A stretch of DNA of 64,000 nucleotides from JALORV01 sp963712485 (GCA_963712485.1 CAVQID010000039.1:171507-235506); one strand, 5' to 3'. Positions 35,229-43,543 are shown, counted from the stretch's first letter. The notes: generated by a model from the sequence alone, not told the origin. Numbers and translations: made by a program.

Positions 35229-35807
35229 ATGAAACGCATACCCCTGGAATACGCCATTCTTGCCGTTGCCATCGCCGCGACCGCGGCCATCGCGCTGCCG
35301 GCCCACGCGCAAACGGCCGGGACGAGCGCCGACAAGGTCGCACGCGGTAAGTACCTCGTCACCACGTCCGGATGTCACGACTGCCACACACCGTGGGTCG
35401 ACGGACCGAAGGGCCCCGAACCCGACATGACGCGTGCGCTGTCCGGTCATCCGGAAACGATGGTGCTGCCGCCGCCGCCAAAGGCCGAAGGGCCATGGAT
35501 TGTGTCAACTGCGGCGACCAACACCGCGTTTGCCGGCCCCTGGGGCATCAGCTTCACCGCGAACCTGACCCCGGATCCGGAGACCGGCCTCGGCAAGTGG
35601 ACGCAGCGCAACTTCACCGAAACCATCCGCACCGGCCGGCACATGGGCCGCGGCCGCGCGATCCTGCCGCCGATGCCGATCCAGGTCTACAAGAACTTCA
35701 CCGACGGTGACCTCGAGGCGATCTTCACCTACCTGCAATCGATCCCGGCCGTGAAGAATCGCGTGCCGGAACCGTTGCCCGCCGCAATGCCGGTTGCTGC
35801 CAAGTAG
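35229..35807 (+). CDS. Secreted c-type cytochrome
   Basis: A 192-residue periplasmic cytochrome with signal peptide (cleaved near residue 27, AHA before QTA) and one heme site, C49-HD-C52-H. The GKYLVTTSGCHDCHTP and FTANLTPDPETGLGKWT segments, and the PPMPIQVYKNFTDGDLEAIF end with candidate Met ligand, resemble gluconate/alcohol-dehydrogenase-type cytochrome subunits. A strong AGGAGA site precedes the ATG, only 10 bp after the diheme gene. The redox partner is unknown. Confidence 0.88.
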   Translation: MKRIPLEYAILAVAIAATAAIALPAHAQTAGTSADKVARGKYLVTTSGCHDCHTPWVDGPKGPEPDMTRALSGHPETMVLPPPPKAEGPWIVSTAATNTAFAGPWGISFTANLTPDPETGLGKWTQRNFTETIRTGRHMGRGRAILPPMPIQVYKNFTDGDLEAIFTYLQSIPAVKNRVPEPLPAAMPVAAK

Positions 35808-35825
35808 CGACGCCGGGCCGTGACG

Positions 35826-37133
35826 TCAGTGTGACGGTGCGGCCCGCAGCAGGCATTCTTCGGCGCGCCGGGCCAGCAGAATCTGCTCGCTCCGATTGCG
35901 CGTCATCGACGCGGCGCGCTCGAATTCGGCACGTGCTTCACTGAGGCGACCGAGCCGGAACAACAGGTCGCCGCGCACGCTGGGCAACAGGTGATAGCCC
36001 TTCAGCGCCGGCTCCGCACGCAGGCCGTCAGCGATTTCGAGTCCGGCGGCCGGTCCGAAGGCCATCGCCAGCGCGACCGCGCGATTCAGTTCGACCACTG
36101 GCGACGGATGCCGCTCGGCCAGCGCGTCGTACAACGCGGCGATGCGCTCCCAGTCGGTCGCGTCGGCCGTCTGCGCGCGCGCGTGGCATGCGGCGATCGC
36201 GGCCTGCAGTGCATACGGGCCAAGTCCGTCGGCACCATCGCGCTGCGCGAGGTCCTGCGCGCGCTGCAGCGCCGCCAGCCCCCGACCGATCAGCAACCGA
36301 TCCCACCGCGAACGATCCTGATCGAGGAGCAGGACCGGCTCTCCCGCTGTGCTGGTGCGCGCACGCAGGCGCGAAGCCTGGATCTCCATCAGTGCAAGCA
36401 GACCTTGAACTTCGGGCTCTTCCGCGGCCAGTCCGGCGAGGATGCGGCCGAGGCGCAGAGCCTCTTCGCACATCGTCGGCCGCATCCAGTCGTCGCCTGC
36501 GGTGGCGGCGTAGCCCTCGTTGAAGATCAGGTAAATGACCTCCAGCACAGACGCGAGCCGCCCCGCGAGGTCGGCGGGCCCCGGCACTTCGAAGGGCACG
36601 CGGGCTTCGGCAAGCGTGCGCTTGGCGCGCACGATGCGCTGCGCGACCGTCGGTTCCGGCACGAGGAACGCGCGCGCGATTTCGTCCGTCGTCATTCCGC
36701 CGAGCAGCCGTAGTGTCAGCGCGACGCGCGCCTCGCGCGACAGCACCGGATGGCAGGCGATGAAGACGAGCCGCAGCACGTCGTCGCCGATCGGGTCATC
36801 GAATGCCTGCTCGATCGCCGCGTCGAGGTCTGGCGCGGTGGCCGCGAGCTGCTGTTCGATCTCGAAGGTCACCGCATCGGCCTTGCGCGCATGCAGCTCG
36901 CGGCGGCGTATCAGATCGACGGCACGATATTTCGCCGCGGCCGTCAGCCACGCGGCCGGATTGTCCGGAATGCCGTCCTTCGGCCATTGCTCGAGCGCGG
37001 CGACCAGCGCTTCCTGCGCCAGTTCCTCGGCCAGGCCGACATCGCGCAGCACGCGCGCCAGCACGCCGATGATCCTCGCCGATTCCATCCGCCAGACCGC
37101 CTCGACGGTGCGATGCACGTCCGGTGTTGTCAT
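35826..37133 (-). CDS. ECF sigma factor with C-terminal TPR-like extension (ECF42 type)
   Basis: A 435-residue extracytoplasmic-function sigma factor. The first 170 residues hold sigma region 2 (EELAQEALVAALEQWPKDG, then NPAAWLTAAAKYRAVDLIRR) and region 4 (LGGMTTDEIARAFLVPEPTV). A roughly 230-residue helical extension follows, as in ECF42 proteins, which lack an anti-sigma factor and are thought to be controlled through that extension. Known ECF42 genes sit beside DGPF/YCII genes, exactly as here. Start at 37133 matches the family N-terminus; a longer frame to 37295 overlaps the YCII gene in another frame and is a shadow. Confidence 0.92.
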   Translation of the reverse strand: MTTPDVHRTVEAVWRMESARIIGVLARVLRDVGLAEELAQEALVAALEQWPKDGIPDNPAAWLTAAAKYRAVDLIRRRELHARKADAVTFEIEQQLAATAPDLDAAIEQAFDDPIGDDVLRLVFIACHPVLSREARVALTLRLLGGMTTDEIARAFLVPEPTVAQRIVRAKRTLAEARVPFEVPGPADLAGRLASVLEVIYLIFNEGYAATAGDDWMRPTMCEEALRLGRILAGLAAEEPEVQGLLALMEIQASRLRARTSTAGEPVLLLDQDRSRWDRLLIGRGLAALQRAQDLAQRDGADGLGPYALQAAIAACHARAQTADATDWERIAALYDALAERHPSPVVELNRAVALAMAFGPAAGLEIADGLRAEPALKGYHLLPSVRGDLLFRLGRLSEARAEFERAASMTRNRSEQILLARRAEECLLRAAPSH

Positions 37134-37152
37134 CGGCTGTCGCCGCGGTCGA

Positions 37153-37506
37153 TCAGGTGAAACAGGGACCGAGTTCGCGCACCTCGACCGTCGCCCAGTT
37201 CGCCGCTGGACACTCGGTGGCGATCGCCACGGCCTGCTCGCGGGTCGCGCAATCGAGCAGGAAGAAGCCGCCGACGATTTCCTTCGCCTCGGCAAACGGT
37301 CCGTCGACCAGCGAGTGCTTGCCGTCGCGCACGCGGACGCGCACCGCCAGTTCGTCCGTACGCAGCGACTGGCTGAGCTTCAGCAGCCCGCGCGACTTCA
37401 ACGAATCGCTGAACTGCACCATGCTTTCATAGAGCGCCCGCCCCTCGGATTCGCTGCGTTCGTTGCGCTGGCCTCGCGGTTCGACAATCAGAAGCATGTA
37501 ACTCAT
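37153..37506 (-). CDS. YCII-related (DGPF domain) protein, copy 1
   Basis: A 117-residue member of the YCII/DGPF family with the family motif VDGPFAEAKEIVGGFFLLD. These small ferredoxin-like proteins are of unclear biochemistry and are typical partners of ECF42 sigma factors. It lies 19 bp upstream of the sigma gene, in the same direction, so they are probably co-transcribed and autoregulated. A second copy is found at the other end of the cassette. Confidence 0.9.
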   Translation of the reverse strand: MSYMLLIVEPRGQRNERSESEGRALYESMVQFSDSLKSRGLLKLSQSLRTDELAVRVRVRDGKHSLVDGPFAEAKEIVGGFFLLDCATREQAVAIATECPAANWATVEVRELGPCFT

Positions 37507-37528
37507 CGCGTCTCCGTGAGGTTCGCGG

Positions 37529-38017
37529 TCAGCGTACGCGTCGATAGCGTGCGGTCATGAAGCGCGTCCACTGGCCATCTGCGCCCTGCAGGTTGCCGTG
37601 CAGCAGCCGCTCGTCGTTGCTGACGATTTCGATGATGTCGCGGTACTGCGCCATCTCTCCGGGCTTGCCGCTGAACGACGGACCTTCGGCATCGAGATTC
37701 AGAATGCGCTGGTCCGCATCGAGCGTTCCCCGGCGATAGACCCACAGGTGGTTCATCATCGATCCGATCCATGTGCCGACGAAGCAGCGCTGCGTCGGGT
37801 CGAAGCCGAGCGTCATCAGCGTCATGGACGGAGAGCCATCAGGCATCTGGCCGCGGCCCTCGCACAGCACCCAGACGTCGCCGAGCGCGCGAACGGTCTC
37901 CGTTCCTTTCATCGTGCCCGGCGGCTGCTCAACGCCGTCCATCGAGGCCATCTCGACGGACCACTCGCCGACGAGGCGGCGCAGCCACTCGTGCTCGGCG
38001 GCGACTTCAGCCTTCAT
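37529..38017 (-). CDS. DUF1579 family protein
   Basis: A 162-residue protein with the DUF1579 beta-barrel-like pattern: EHEWLRRLVGEWSVEMAS near the start, a central TETVRALGDVWVLCEGRG, and TLGFDPTQRCFVGTWIGS. Members are small lipocalin-like proteins of unknown ligand. It overlaps the VOC gene upstream by 4 bp (ATGA) and is spaced about 22 bp from YCII copy 1, so it belongs to the sigma-factor cassette. Confidence 0.88.
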   Translation of the reverse strand: MKAEVAAEHEWLRRLVGEWSVEMASMDGVEQPPGTMKGTETVRALGDVWVLCEGRGQMPDGSPSMTLMTLGFDPTQRCFVGTWIGSMMNHLWVYRRGTLDADQRILNLDAEGPSFSGKPGEMAQYRDIIEIVSNDERLLHGNLQGADGQWTRFMTARYRRVR

Positions 38018-38442
38018 TGCTCGCCTCCGGCGACTGGCACCGACACCATCCAGCCGACGCCAAAGCGATCGGTGAGCATGCCGAAGCAGGGCGACCAGAA
38101 CGTCTTGCCCAGCGGCATCGTCACCTCGCCGCCGCTCGCCAGCGCATCGAACTTGCGCCGCGCGTCGGTTTCGTCCGCGGCGGTGATCGACAACGAAAAG
38201 CCTTTGAATGTGGGCTTGCCTGAACAGTTGCCGTCGGACAGCATCACTTCGGTGTCACCGACCCTGAACGAGGCGTGCATCACCTTGTTTTCCGTGCCGG
38301 GCGGAATCATGCCGGGCGGCGGGGGTTCAGGGGCTTCCTTGTAACGCATCACCATCGTGGGCGCGGTACCGAGCGCCTTCGTGTAGTGGGCCAGTGCCTC
38401 CTCGGCACGGCCTTCGAAGAACAAATACGGTTGCACGTTCAT
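38014..38442 (-). CDS. VOC family (PhnB-like) protein, copy 1
   Basis: A 142-residue vicinal-oxygen-chelate fold protein of the PhnB type: VQPYLFFEGRAEEALAHYTK at the N-terminus, then MHASFRVGDTEVMLSD and FWSPCFGMLTDRFGVGWMV. No enzymatic role is established for this group; the fold binds metal and small molecules. Start at 38442 is fixed by the family N-terminus. Followed by DUF1579 with a 4-bp overlap. Confidence 0.88.
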   Translation of the reverse strand: MNVQPYLFFEGRAEEALAHYTKALGTAPTMVMRYKEAPEPPPPGMIPPGTENKVMHASFRVGDTEVMLSDGNCSGKPTFKGFSLSITAADETDARRKFDALASGGEVTMPLGKTFWSPCFGMLTDRFGVGWMVSVPVAGGEQ

Positions 38443-38464
38443 CGCGATTCTCCTTGCCAGTGGG

Positions 38465-38950
38465 TCAGCGCGCCGCGGCCTGCAGCGCGGCAATGTCCAG
38501 CTTCTTCATCTTCAAAACGGCGGCCATCACGCGATCCGCCGCCGGCCCGGTCATCAGCGAGGAAATCAGCGTCGGCACCACCTGCCATGACAGCCCATAG
38601 CGGTCCTTGAGCCAACCGCATTGCTGCGCTTTCGGGTCGCCACCGTCACCGAGCCGCGACCAGTAGTGATCGATCTCCTGTTGGCTTTCGCAGTTGACCA
38701 TCAGCGAGACGGCTTCGTTGAACTTGAACAGCGGTCCGCCATTGAGCGCCAGCATCGACTGTCCGTCGAGGTCGAAAGTGACGACCATGACCGAGCCGGG
38801 CGGCCGGCCGTGCACCTCCTGTCCGGCCTTGCCATAGCGGGAGATCGAACCGATGCGCGAGTTCGGAAAGACGGAGACGTAGAAGTTGGCGGCGGCCTCT
38901 GCCTCGCTGTCGAACCAGAGGCACGGCGTAATACGCTGCAGACTTGCCAT
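38465..38950 (-). CDS. VOC family protein, copy 2 (3-demethylubiquinone-methyltransferase-like fold)
   Basis: A 161-residue protein of the PF06983-type VOC group: ITPCLWFDSEAEAAANFYVS near the N-terminus, FDLDGQSMLALNGGP, and DRYGLSWQVVPTLISSLM. Despite the historical family name, these small proteins are not proven methyltransferases. A strong GGAGGAAAG site precedes the start. It is the paralogue of the next VOC gene downstream and belongs to the sigma cassette. Confidence 0.88.
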   Translation of the reverse strand: MASLQRITPCLWFDSEAEAAANFYVSVFPNSRIGSISRYGKAGQEVHGRPPGSVMVVTFDLDGQSMLALNGGPLFKFNEAVSLMVNCESQQEIDHYWSRLGDGGDPKAQQCGWLKDRYGLSWQVVPTLISSLMTGPAADRVMAAVLKMKKLDIAALQAAAR

Positions 38951-38960
38951 CTTTCCTCCT

Positions 38961-39392
38961 TCACGCGCTTTGGTGCTTGCGCGCCTCGATGGCCGCGCGT
39001 TGGCGCTCTTCCTGCTCGCGCAACTCCGGCGTGAACTCGGCGCCGAAGTCATCGGCTTCGAACACCGGACGCAATTCCACCTCGGCGCCGTCATCGAACG
39101 GCGCGCGCTTCAGCCACTCGATCGCTTCTTCGATGGACTTCACCTGCCAGAGCCAGAAGCCGGCGATCAGCTCCTTGGTTTCGGCAAACGGGCCGTCGAG
39201 TACCGTGCGCTTCTTGCCGTCGAAGCGCACGCGCTTGCCACGCCGCGTCGGGTGCAGGCCTTCGCCGGCGAGCATCACGCCAGCCTTGACCAGTTGGTCG
39301 TTGTAGTTACCCATCGCCGCCAGGATTTCCTGGTTCGGCATCTGTCCGGCCTCGGATTCCGGGCTCGCCTTCACAATTACCATGACTCGCAT
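38961..39392 (-). CDS. YCII-related (DGPF domain) protein, copy 2
   Basis: A 143-residue YCII-type protein with motif VLDGPFAETKELIAGFWLW and the start MRVMVIVKASPESEAG, plus a Glu/Arg-rich C-terminal extension of about 25 residues. It is the first gene of the tight five-gene run that ends with the ECF42 sigma factor, with only 10 bp to the following VOC gene. Likely sigma-dependent; the promoter should lie in 39393-39518. Confidence 0.9.
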   Translation of the reverse strand: MRVMVIVKASPESEAGQMPNQEILAAMGNYNDQLVKAGVMLAGEGLHPTRRGKRVRFDGKKRTVLDGPFAETKELIAGFWLWQVKSIEEAIEWLKRAPFDDGAEVELRPVFEADDFGAEFTPELREQEERQRAAIEARKHQSA

Positions 39393-39416
39393 CGTCTGCT
39401 CCTTGTCGGATTGGCG

Positions 39417-39438
39417 GCCGGCGCTGGAATGCGCCGGC
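39417..39438. terminator. Hairpin between MoaD-like gene and sigma-factor cassette
   Basis: An 8-bp perfect stem (GCCGGCGC and GCGCCGGC, six-base loop). No T tract follows on the minus strand, so termination strength is doubtful. It may still separate the MoaD/BNR pair from the YCII-VOC-sigma genes. Confidence 0.35.
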
Positions 39439-39518
39439 TACCTTGACGTCGAACGGCGAAGCCGGCAATCGACGTTTTCGCCGCAAGATTTCGCCCGCAA
39501 TTCCCGCTGCGGTGTGGG

Positions 39519-39776
39519 CTATCCGCCGCTCAGCGCCTGCACGATGCAGACCTCGTCGGTCGGCCGCACCGGCAGCGCCAGGTCGAAGGTCGGCTCGCCG
39601 TTGACGAAGAACCGCACGTGTCGCCGCATCCGGTCCTGCTCGTCGATCATGCGAAAACGGATGCCCGGATACCGGCGATCCAGATCCGCAAGCAGCGCTC
39701 CCAGCGTCGCCCCTTCCGCGTCGACATGCGCGCGGCCGGTGTAGGACAGCAGCGGGCTCGGGATCAGTACCTTCAT
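39519..39776 (-). CDS. MoaD/ThiS-like ubiquitin-fold protein
   Basis: An 85-residue beta-grasp protein ending in Gly-Gly (VQALSGG), the mark of sulfur carriers activated by adenylation in MoaD, ThiS and relatives. Central motif VRFFVNGEPTFDLALPVRPTDEV is typical. No MoaE, MoeB or thiamine gene is nearby; instead it lies three bases after the BNR-repeat gene, so the two are co-translated. Whether it acts in molybdopterin synthesis or in a dedicated pathway is open. Confidence 0.85.
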   Translation of the reverse strand: MKVLIPSPLLSYTGRAHVDAEGATLGALLADLDRRYPGIRFRMIDEQDRMRRHVRFFVNGEPTFDLALPVRPTDEVCIVQALSGG

Positions 39777-39779
39777 CGG

Positions 39780-41000
39780 TTACGCGGCGTCGGCCGCCTC
39801 GACTGCGTAAATCTCGGGCAAATGGCGTGCGATGCACTGCCACTTGGCGCCTTCGTCGCGGCTCATCCACAGTTCGCCGCTCGACGTGCCGAAGTAGAGG
39901 CCCACCGGGTCGCGCGTGTCACCGCACATCGCCTGCCGCTTCACCGTCCACCACGCCTGCGACTCGGGCATTCCGGAGTCCTGGCGTTGCCAGGTCTTGC
40001 CGGCGTTGCGTGTCATATAGACCGCGGGCCTGCCCCCGGGACTGGTGCGCGGCCAGACGGTCTGCCCGTCCATCGGCAACACCCAGCAGATGTCGGCATC
40101 GCGCGGATGGGTGACCATGTTGAAGCCGACGTCACCGACCTTTTTGGGCATCGCCTTGCCGATGCGCACCCAGGTATTCGACGGCCGGTCGATGCGATAG
40201 ATACCGCAGTGATTCTGCTGATACAGCCGGTCCGGATTGCTCGGGCACAGGCGGATGCAGTGCGGGTCGTGCACGCTGGGGTCGTTCTTCGGAAAACCTT
40301 CGACGACTTCGAGACCGTCGATCAGCAGCTTGAACGTCCGGCCGCCGTCGGTGGATTCGTGCACGCCGCCGCCGCTCATGCCAAAGTAAAGATGCTTCGG
40401 GTCGCGCGGGTCGACGATGATCGAATGCATCTTCGGGCCATCGGGGGTCCCGTCCTGCGCAGTGCCCATCCAGCCGATGTACTGCGGGTCATCGTTGATC
40501 GGCGACGCGCCGCGCCAGTTTTTGCCCCCGTCGTCGCTGCGGAACAGACCCTGCGGCGAGGTGCCGGCATACCAGACGTCCGGTTCGCTCGCATGTCCCG
40601 GTGTGAGCCAGAAGGTGTGATCCACCGCGCGGCCGCTGCCGTCGGCCTTCTTCGTGAAGGCCGGCGGCTGCTGTGCCTCCTTCCACGACTTGCCGAAGTC
40701 GGTCGAGCGGAACACCGTCGGGCCGAGGTGCCCGGTCTTGGCGGCGGCGAGCAGCGTTCGGCCGTCGCGCGGATCGAGCACGAGGTGCTGGATGATGTGG
40801 CCCAGAAAGTGCGGACCCATCATCTGCCAGTTGCGCCGTGCGGCGTCGCTCTTCAGCAACCACGCGCCCTTGCGCGTCGCCACCATCAGCAGGACGCCCT
40901 TTTTCGGCGGCGTGGAAGCCAGGCCCGGCTTCCTCGAGACCGCTGCGGCCGTCTTGGCGCGAGCGCGCGCGGATCTTGGTGTCACGGGAGTCGTTCTCAT
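39780..41000 (-). CDS. BNR/sialidase-like beta-propeller repeat protein
   Basis: A 406-residue protein made of repeated Asp-box (SxDxGxxW) blades: VFRSTDFGKSWKEA, LFRSDDGGKNWRGA, HESTDGGRTFKLL, YMTRNAGKTWQRQ and LWMSRDEGAKWQC. Such propellers occur in sialidases and in photosystem-assembly or sortilin-like proteins; the catalytic residues of a sialidase are not evident, so enzymatic activity is not claimed. The first 35 residues are basic and not a clear signal peptide. It is adjacent to the MoaD-like gene. Confidence 0.83.
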   Translation of the reverse strand: MRTTPVTPRSARARAKTAAAVSRKPGLASTPPKKGVLLMVATRKGAWLLKSDAARRNWQMMGPHFLGHIIQHLVLDPRDGRTLLAAAKTGHLGPTVFRSTDFGKSWKEAQQPPAFTKKADGSGRAVDHTFWLTPGHASEPDVWYAGTSPQGLFRSDDGGKNWRGASPINDDPQYIGWMGTAQDGTPDGPKMHSIIVDPRDPKHLYFGMSGGGVHESTDGGRTFKLLIDGLEVVEGFPKNDPSVHDPHCIRLCPSNPDRLYQQNHCGIYRIDRPSNTWVRIGKAMPKKVGDVGFNMVTHPRDADICWVLPMDGQTVWPRTSPGGRPAVYMTRNAGKTWQRQDSGMPESQAWWTVKRQAMCGDTRDPVGLYFGTSSGELWMSRDEGAKWQCIARHLPEIYAVEAADAA

Positions 41001-41150
41001 TCAGGCCTCCTTGTCGCCGTCACGATAGGCGCGGTCGCCTTTTCTGTCAGCGGCGCGCCGATGAATTGGCGCCAAGGCGCCTTCAAATGACGTCGAACGG
41101 GGGCGGGCCGGATCGACACGGTCGTCCGGTTTTTTTGCGCCGCCGTGCGG

Positions 41151-42227
41151 TCAGGCGGCGACGGATTCCCGGTCGAGCAGCGCCTTCTTGCGCTCGACAC
41201 CCCAGCGATAGCCGGAGATGGCGCCGTCAGTGCGGATCACCCGGTGGCAGGGGATAGCCACCGCCAGCGGATTGGCGGCGATGGCCTGGCCCACGGCGCG
41301 CACCGCGGTGGGTGCGCCGATGCGCTGCGCGATCTGCGCATAACTGACGGTGCTTCCGGCTGGAACGGCTCGCAGCGCCTGCCAAACCCGCTGCTGGAAC
41401 GCCGTGCCGCGCACATCCAGCGGCAACTGCAGCCCATGTCCGGGGGCTTCAATCAGTCCGACCACCTGGGCCACCAGGCGTTCAAACGCGGCATCGCCGC
41501 CGATCAGGCGCGCTGACGGAAAGCGGTCCTGCAGATCGCGCACCAGCACTTCGGGGTCGTCGCCCAGCAGGATCGCGCAGACACCGCGCTCGGTGGCCGC
41601 GACGAGGATCGCGCCCAGCGAACACTGGCCGATCGCAAATCGGATCACCGCCTCGGCGCCGCCGGCGCGGTAGCGCGACGGCGTCATGCCGAGCAGCGCG
41701 TCGGACTGTTCGTAAAAGCGGCCGCTCGAATTGAAGCCGGCGTCATAGATCGCGTCGGTCACGCGGCCGTCTTCCTGCAGGCGGCTGCGCACGCGGCGCG
41801 AGCGATGGGCCGCGCCGTACTGTCGGGGCGTGACGCCGGTCGCGGCCTTGAACACGCGATGCAGATGAAACGGGCTCATTCCGGCGCGCCGCGCGAGCTG
41901 CTCGAGGGTAGGAGGTGTCTCGGCCTGCTCGATTGCGCGGCAAAGCTCGGCAACCAGTGCGACCTGCGGCGCGTTCGCGACTGGCTGGTCGGGACGGCAG
42001 CGGCGGCACGCGCGGAAGCCGGCCTTCTCGGCCGCCGCGGGCGTGTCGTGGAACTCGACGTTTTCCGGCTTTGCCGGGCGCGAGGCGCACGACGGGCGGC
42101 AATACACACCGGTGGTGCGCACCGCGTAGACGAACTGCCCGTCGAAATTTTGGTTGCGCGCGGCGACGGCGGCCCAGCGCGGGTCGTTCAGCGTGTCGGC
42201 GGCTCGTCGCGACGGTGATGGCTTCAT
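41151..42227 (-). CDS. ada: Bifunctional DNA alkylation repair protein and transcriptional activator Ada
   Basis: A 358-residue Ada protein. The N-terminal zinc domain transfers methyl groups from phosphotriesters: VYCRPSCASRPAKPENV and FRACRRCRPDQ supply the Cys ligands. An AraC-type helix-turn-helix follows (LEQLARRAGMSPFHLHRVFK). The C-terminal O6-methylguanine methyltransferase has the acceptor Cys in AVAIPCHRVIRTDG (near residue 326). Methylated Ada activates alkylation-response genes. No alkB or alkA lies beside it. Confidence 0.95.
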   Translation of the reverse strand: MKPSPSRRAADTLNDPRWAAVAARNQNFDGQFVYAVRTTGVYCRPSCASRPAKPENVEFHDTPAAAEKAGFRACRRCRPDQPVANAPQVALVAELCRAIEQAETPPTLEQLARRAGMSPFHLHRVFKAATGVTPRQYGAAHRSRRVRSRLQEDGRVTDAIYDAGFNSSGRFYEQSDALLGMTPSRYRAGGAEAVIRFAIGQCSLGAILVAATERGVCAILLGDDPEVLVRDLQDRFPSARLIGGDAAFERLVAQVVGLIEAPGHGLQLPLDVRGTAFQQRVWQALRAVPAGSTVSYAQIAQRIGAPTAVRAVGQAIAANPLAVAIPCHRVIRTDGAISGYRWGVERKKALLDRESVAA

Positions 42228-42316
42228 GGGGCTCGCTCTACTGTGATCTTATCGACGATCGGACAGTAGAACGGCGCCGCGGTGCCGGCACTCCGCCGCT
42301 TGCGCTGCAATTCGGC

Positions 42317-42347
42317 AAAAAAAATCGCCGCGGCATGCCGCGGCGAT
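42317..42347 (-). terminator. Rho-independent terminator after the GlyGly-CTERM cytochrome gene
   Basis: A perfect 24-bp palindrome, with stem ATCGCCGCGGCA, is flanked by an A run (42317-42324) that becomes an eight-T tract on the minus strand. It ends transcription of the cytochrome-like gene. Confidence 0.85.
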
Positions 42348-42365
42348 CTCGTCTAGCGATGTGCG

Positions 42366-43331
42366 CTAGCTGCCGGGACGGCGGCGTGCTCCCAGAACTC
42401 CCAGGGCGCCGAGGCCAAACAGGCTCAGCCAGCCGAGCGCCCCACCACCGCCATCGGCGGGCGAATTGGCGGCGCTCGAGCCAGTCGGCGCGGTGGAGCC
42501 GGCGGCGGTGGTGGCGATGCCACCGATCGCGGTACCTTCCAGCGTCACTTCGCGCGCCGGCACGTCCGCCGTGCTGAAGTTTATGGTCCAGGTCTCCGTG
42601 CGGGTACCCGCGGACAGCGGCGCGAAACGCACGCCGAACGAGCAGCTCGTGCCCGGCTCGAGACTCGGAGTGCGTGCGCAGTCCGTGCTTCCCGCAGGGG
42701 CGACCGTCGTCACGAATTCGCTCTTGACGTCGGCGGGCGGCTTCAGCGCGGGGGTGGCGAAAGTAATCGTGTTCTTGGTGCTGTTGGTCACGAGGACTGC
42801 GCTGGTCGCACTTTCCTTCATCACCTCGGTGCTGCTGAACGAGGCTGGGTTCGGGGAGGCCGTCGGCGATGTGGTCGGAGACACCGGGGCCGGCGCCGGG
42901 GCGGGCGCGGGGGCCGGGGCGGGCGGCGGAGGTGCCGGAGTACCCGGCGGCAGCGTCAGTGGCGGTGGCGGCGGCGCGGCAGTGGCTCCCGCGAGGTACG
43001 ACACCACGTCGGCGCGCATCTGCGCGTTCCAGCCGGAAAACGCCCCCATCAAGCCTTTGTTGGTCGACACGGCGTTGTTGAACAGCACCAGCAGTCCGGC
43101 TTCGGTGGTGTTCGGGAAACGCGACGCTTTGAATATGTTGGCGGGTCCGTGACAGTTCTCGCAGCTCAGCGCAGCCGAGTTCGGGATCGTGACCGCCTGT
43201 TTGTACAGTGTTGCGCCAGTCGTCGGATTCCCGGCCTGGGCAAGGGCCGATCCACTGAAGCCGACGGCGGCAAGCGCCGCGACGGTGGAGGGCAGAGCAC
43301 GCAGGTGCAGCAGCGATTTGCGATTCGACAT
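42366..43331 (-). CDS. Exported cytochrome c-like protein with Ig-like domain and GlyGly-CTERM-like anchor
   Basis: A 321-residue exported protein in three parts. After a signal peptide (AQA near residue 32), a mono-heme cytochrome c domain has the site CENCH and a possible Met ligand further on. A Pro/Ala-rich linker (about residues 110-155) precedes an Ig-like choice-of-anchor domain (GTSCSFGVRFAPLSAGTRTE). The end is GGGGALGWLSLFGLGALGVL then ARRR, the pattern of GlyGly-CTERM sorting signals cut by rhombosortase and linked to type II secretion. No rhombosortase gene is in the window. Confidence 0.78.
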   Translation of the reverse strand: MSNRKSLLHLRALPSTVAALAAVGFSGSALAQAGNPTTGATLYKQAVTIPNSAALSCENCHGPANIFKASRFPNTTEAGLLVLFNNAVSTNKGLMGAFSGWNAQMRADVVSYLAGATAAPPPPPLTLPPGTPAPPPPAPAPAPAPAPAPVSPTTSPTASPNPASFSSTEVMKESATSAVLVTNSTKNTITFATPALKPPADVKSEFVTTVAPAGSTDCARTPSLEPGTSCSFGVRFAPLSAGTRTETWTINFSTADVPAREVTLEGTAIGGIATTAAGSTAPTGSSAANSPADGGGGALGWLSLFGLGALGVLGARRRPGS

Positions 43332-43394
43332 GGCGGGCCTAGGGAAGGAGCAACTTGAGCCCGGAGTCTAGGTTTGGGCCGCTGGTTTGACCCT

Positions 43395-43428
43395 CGTACG
43401 AACGTCGTAACCTGGCCCGTACGAACGT
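43395..43428. repeat. Two 11-bp direct repeats in a divergent intergenic space
   Basis: CGTACGAACGT occurs at 43395-43405 and again at 43418-43428, 23 bp apart start to start, about two helical turns. They lie between the divergent cytochrome-like gene and the metallo-beta-lactamase-fold gene, a likely regulator site. No regulator is adjacent. Confidence 0.5.
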
Positions 43429-43543
43429 ATGAGGCAGGCCCTACCATTTGCGTGCTTCGGGCCCGGCCGGCCCTCCTGCGAAGGGGCTTTTCGCCCGCCA
43501 CGCCAGTCCGTAAGCTGCGCTGCCTCGACACGGGAGTCCTGAG

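Noticed and set aside
41131..41160. T run plus hairpin beside the end of ada as a terminator
   Set aside because: The T run precedes the stem on the plus strand and would be an A run after the stem on the minus strand, so the order is wrong for ending ada transcription.
42869..42960. Pro/Ala-rich repeat tract considered as a tandem-repeat element
   Set aside because: It is an ordinary low-complexity linker within the cytochrome-like protein.
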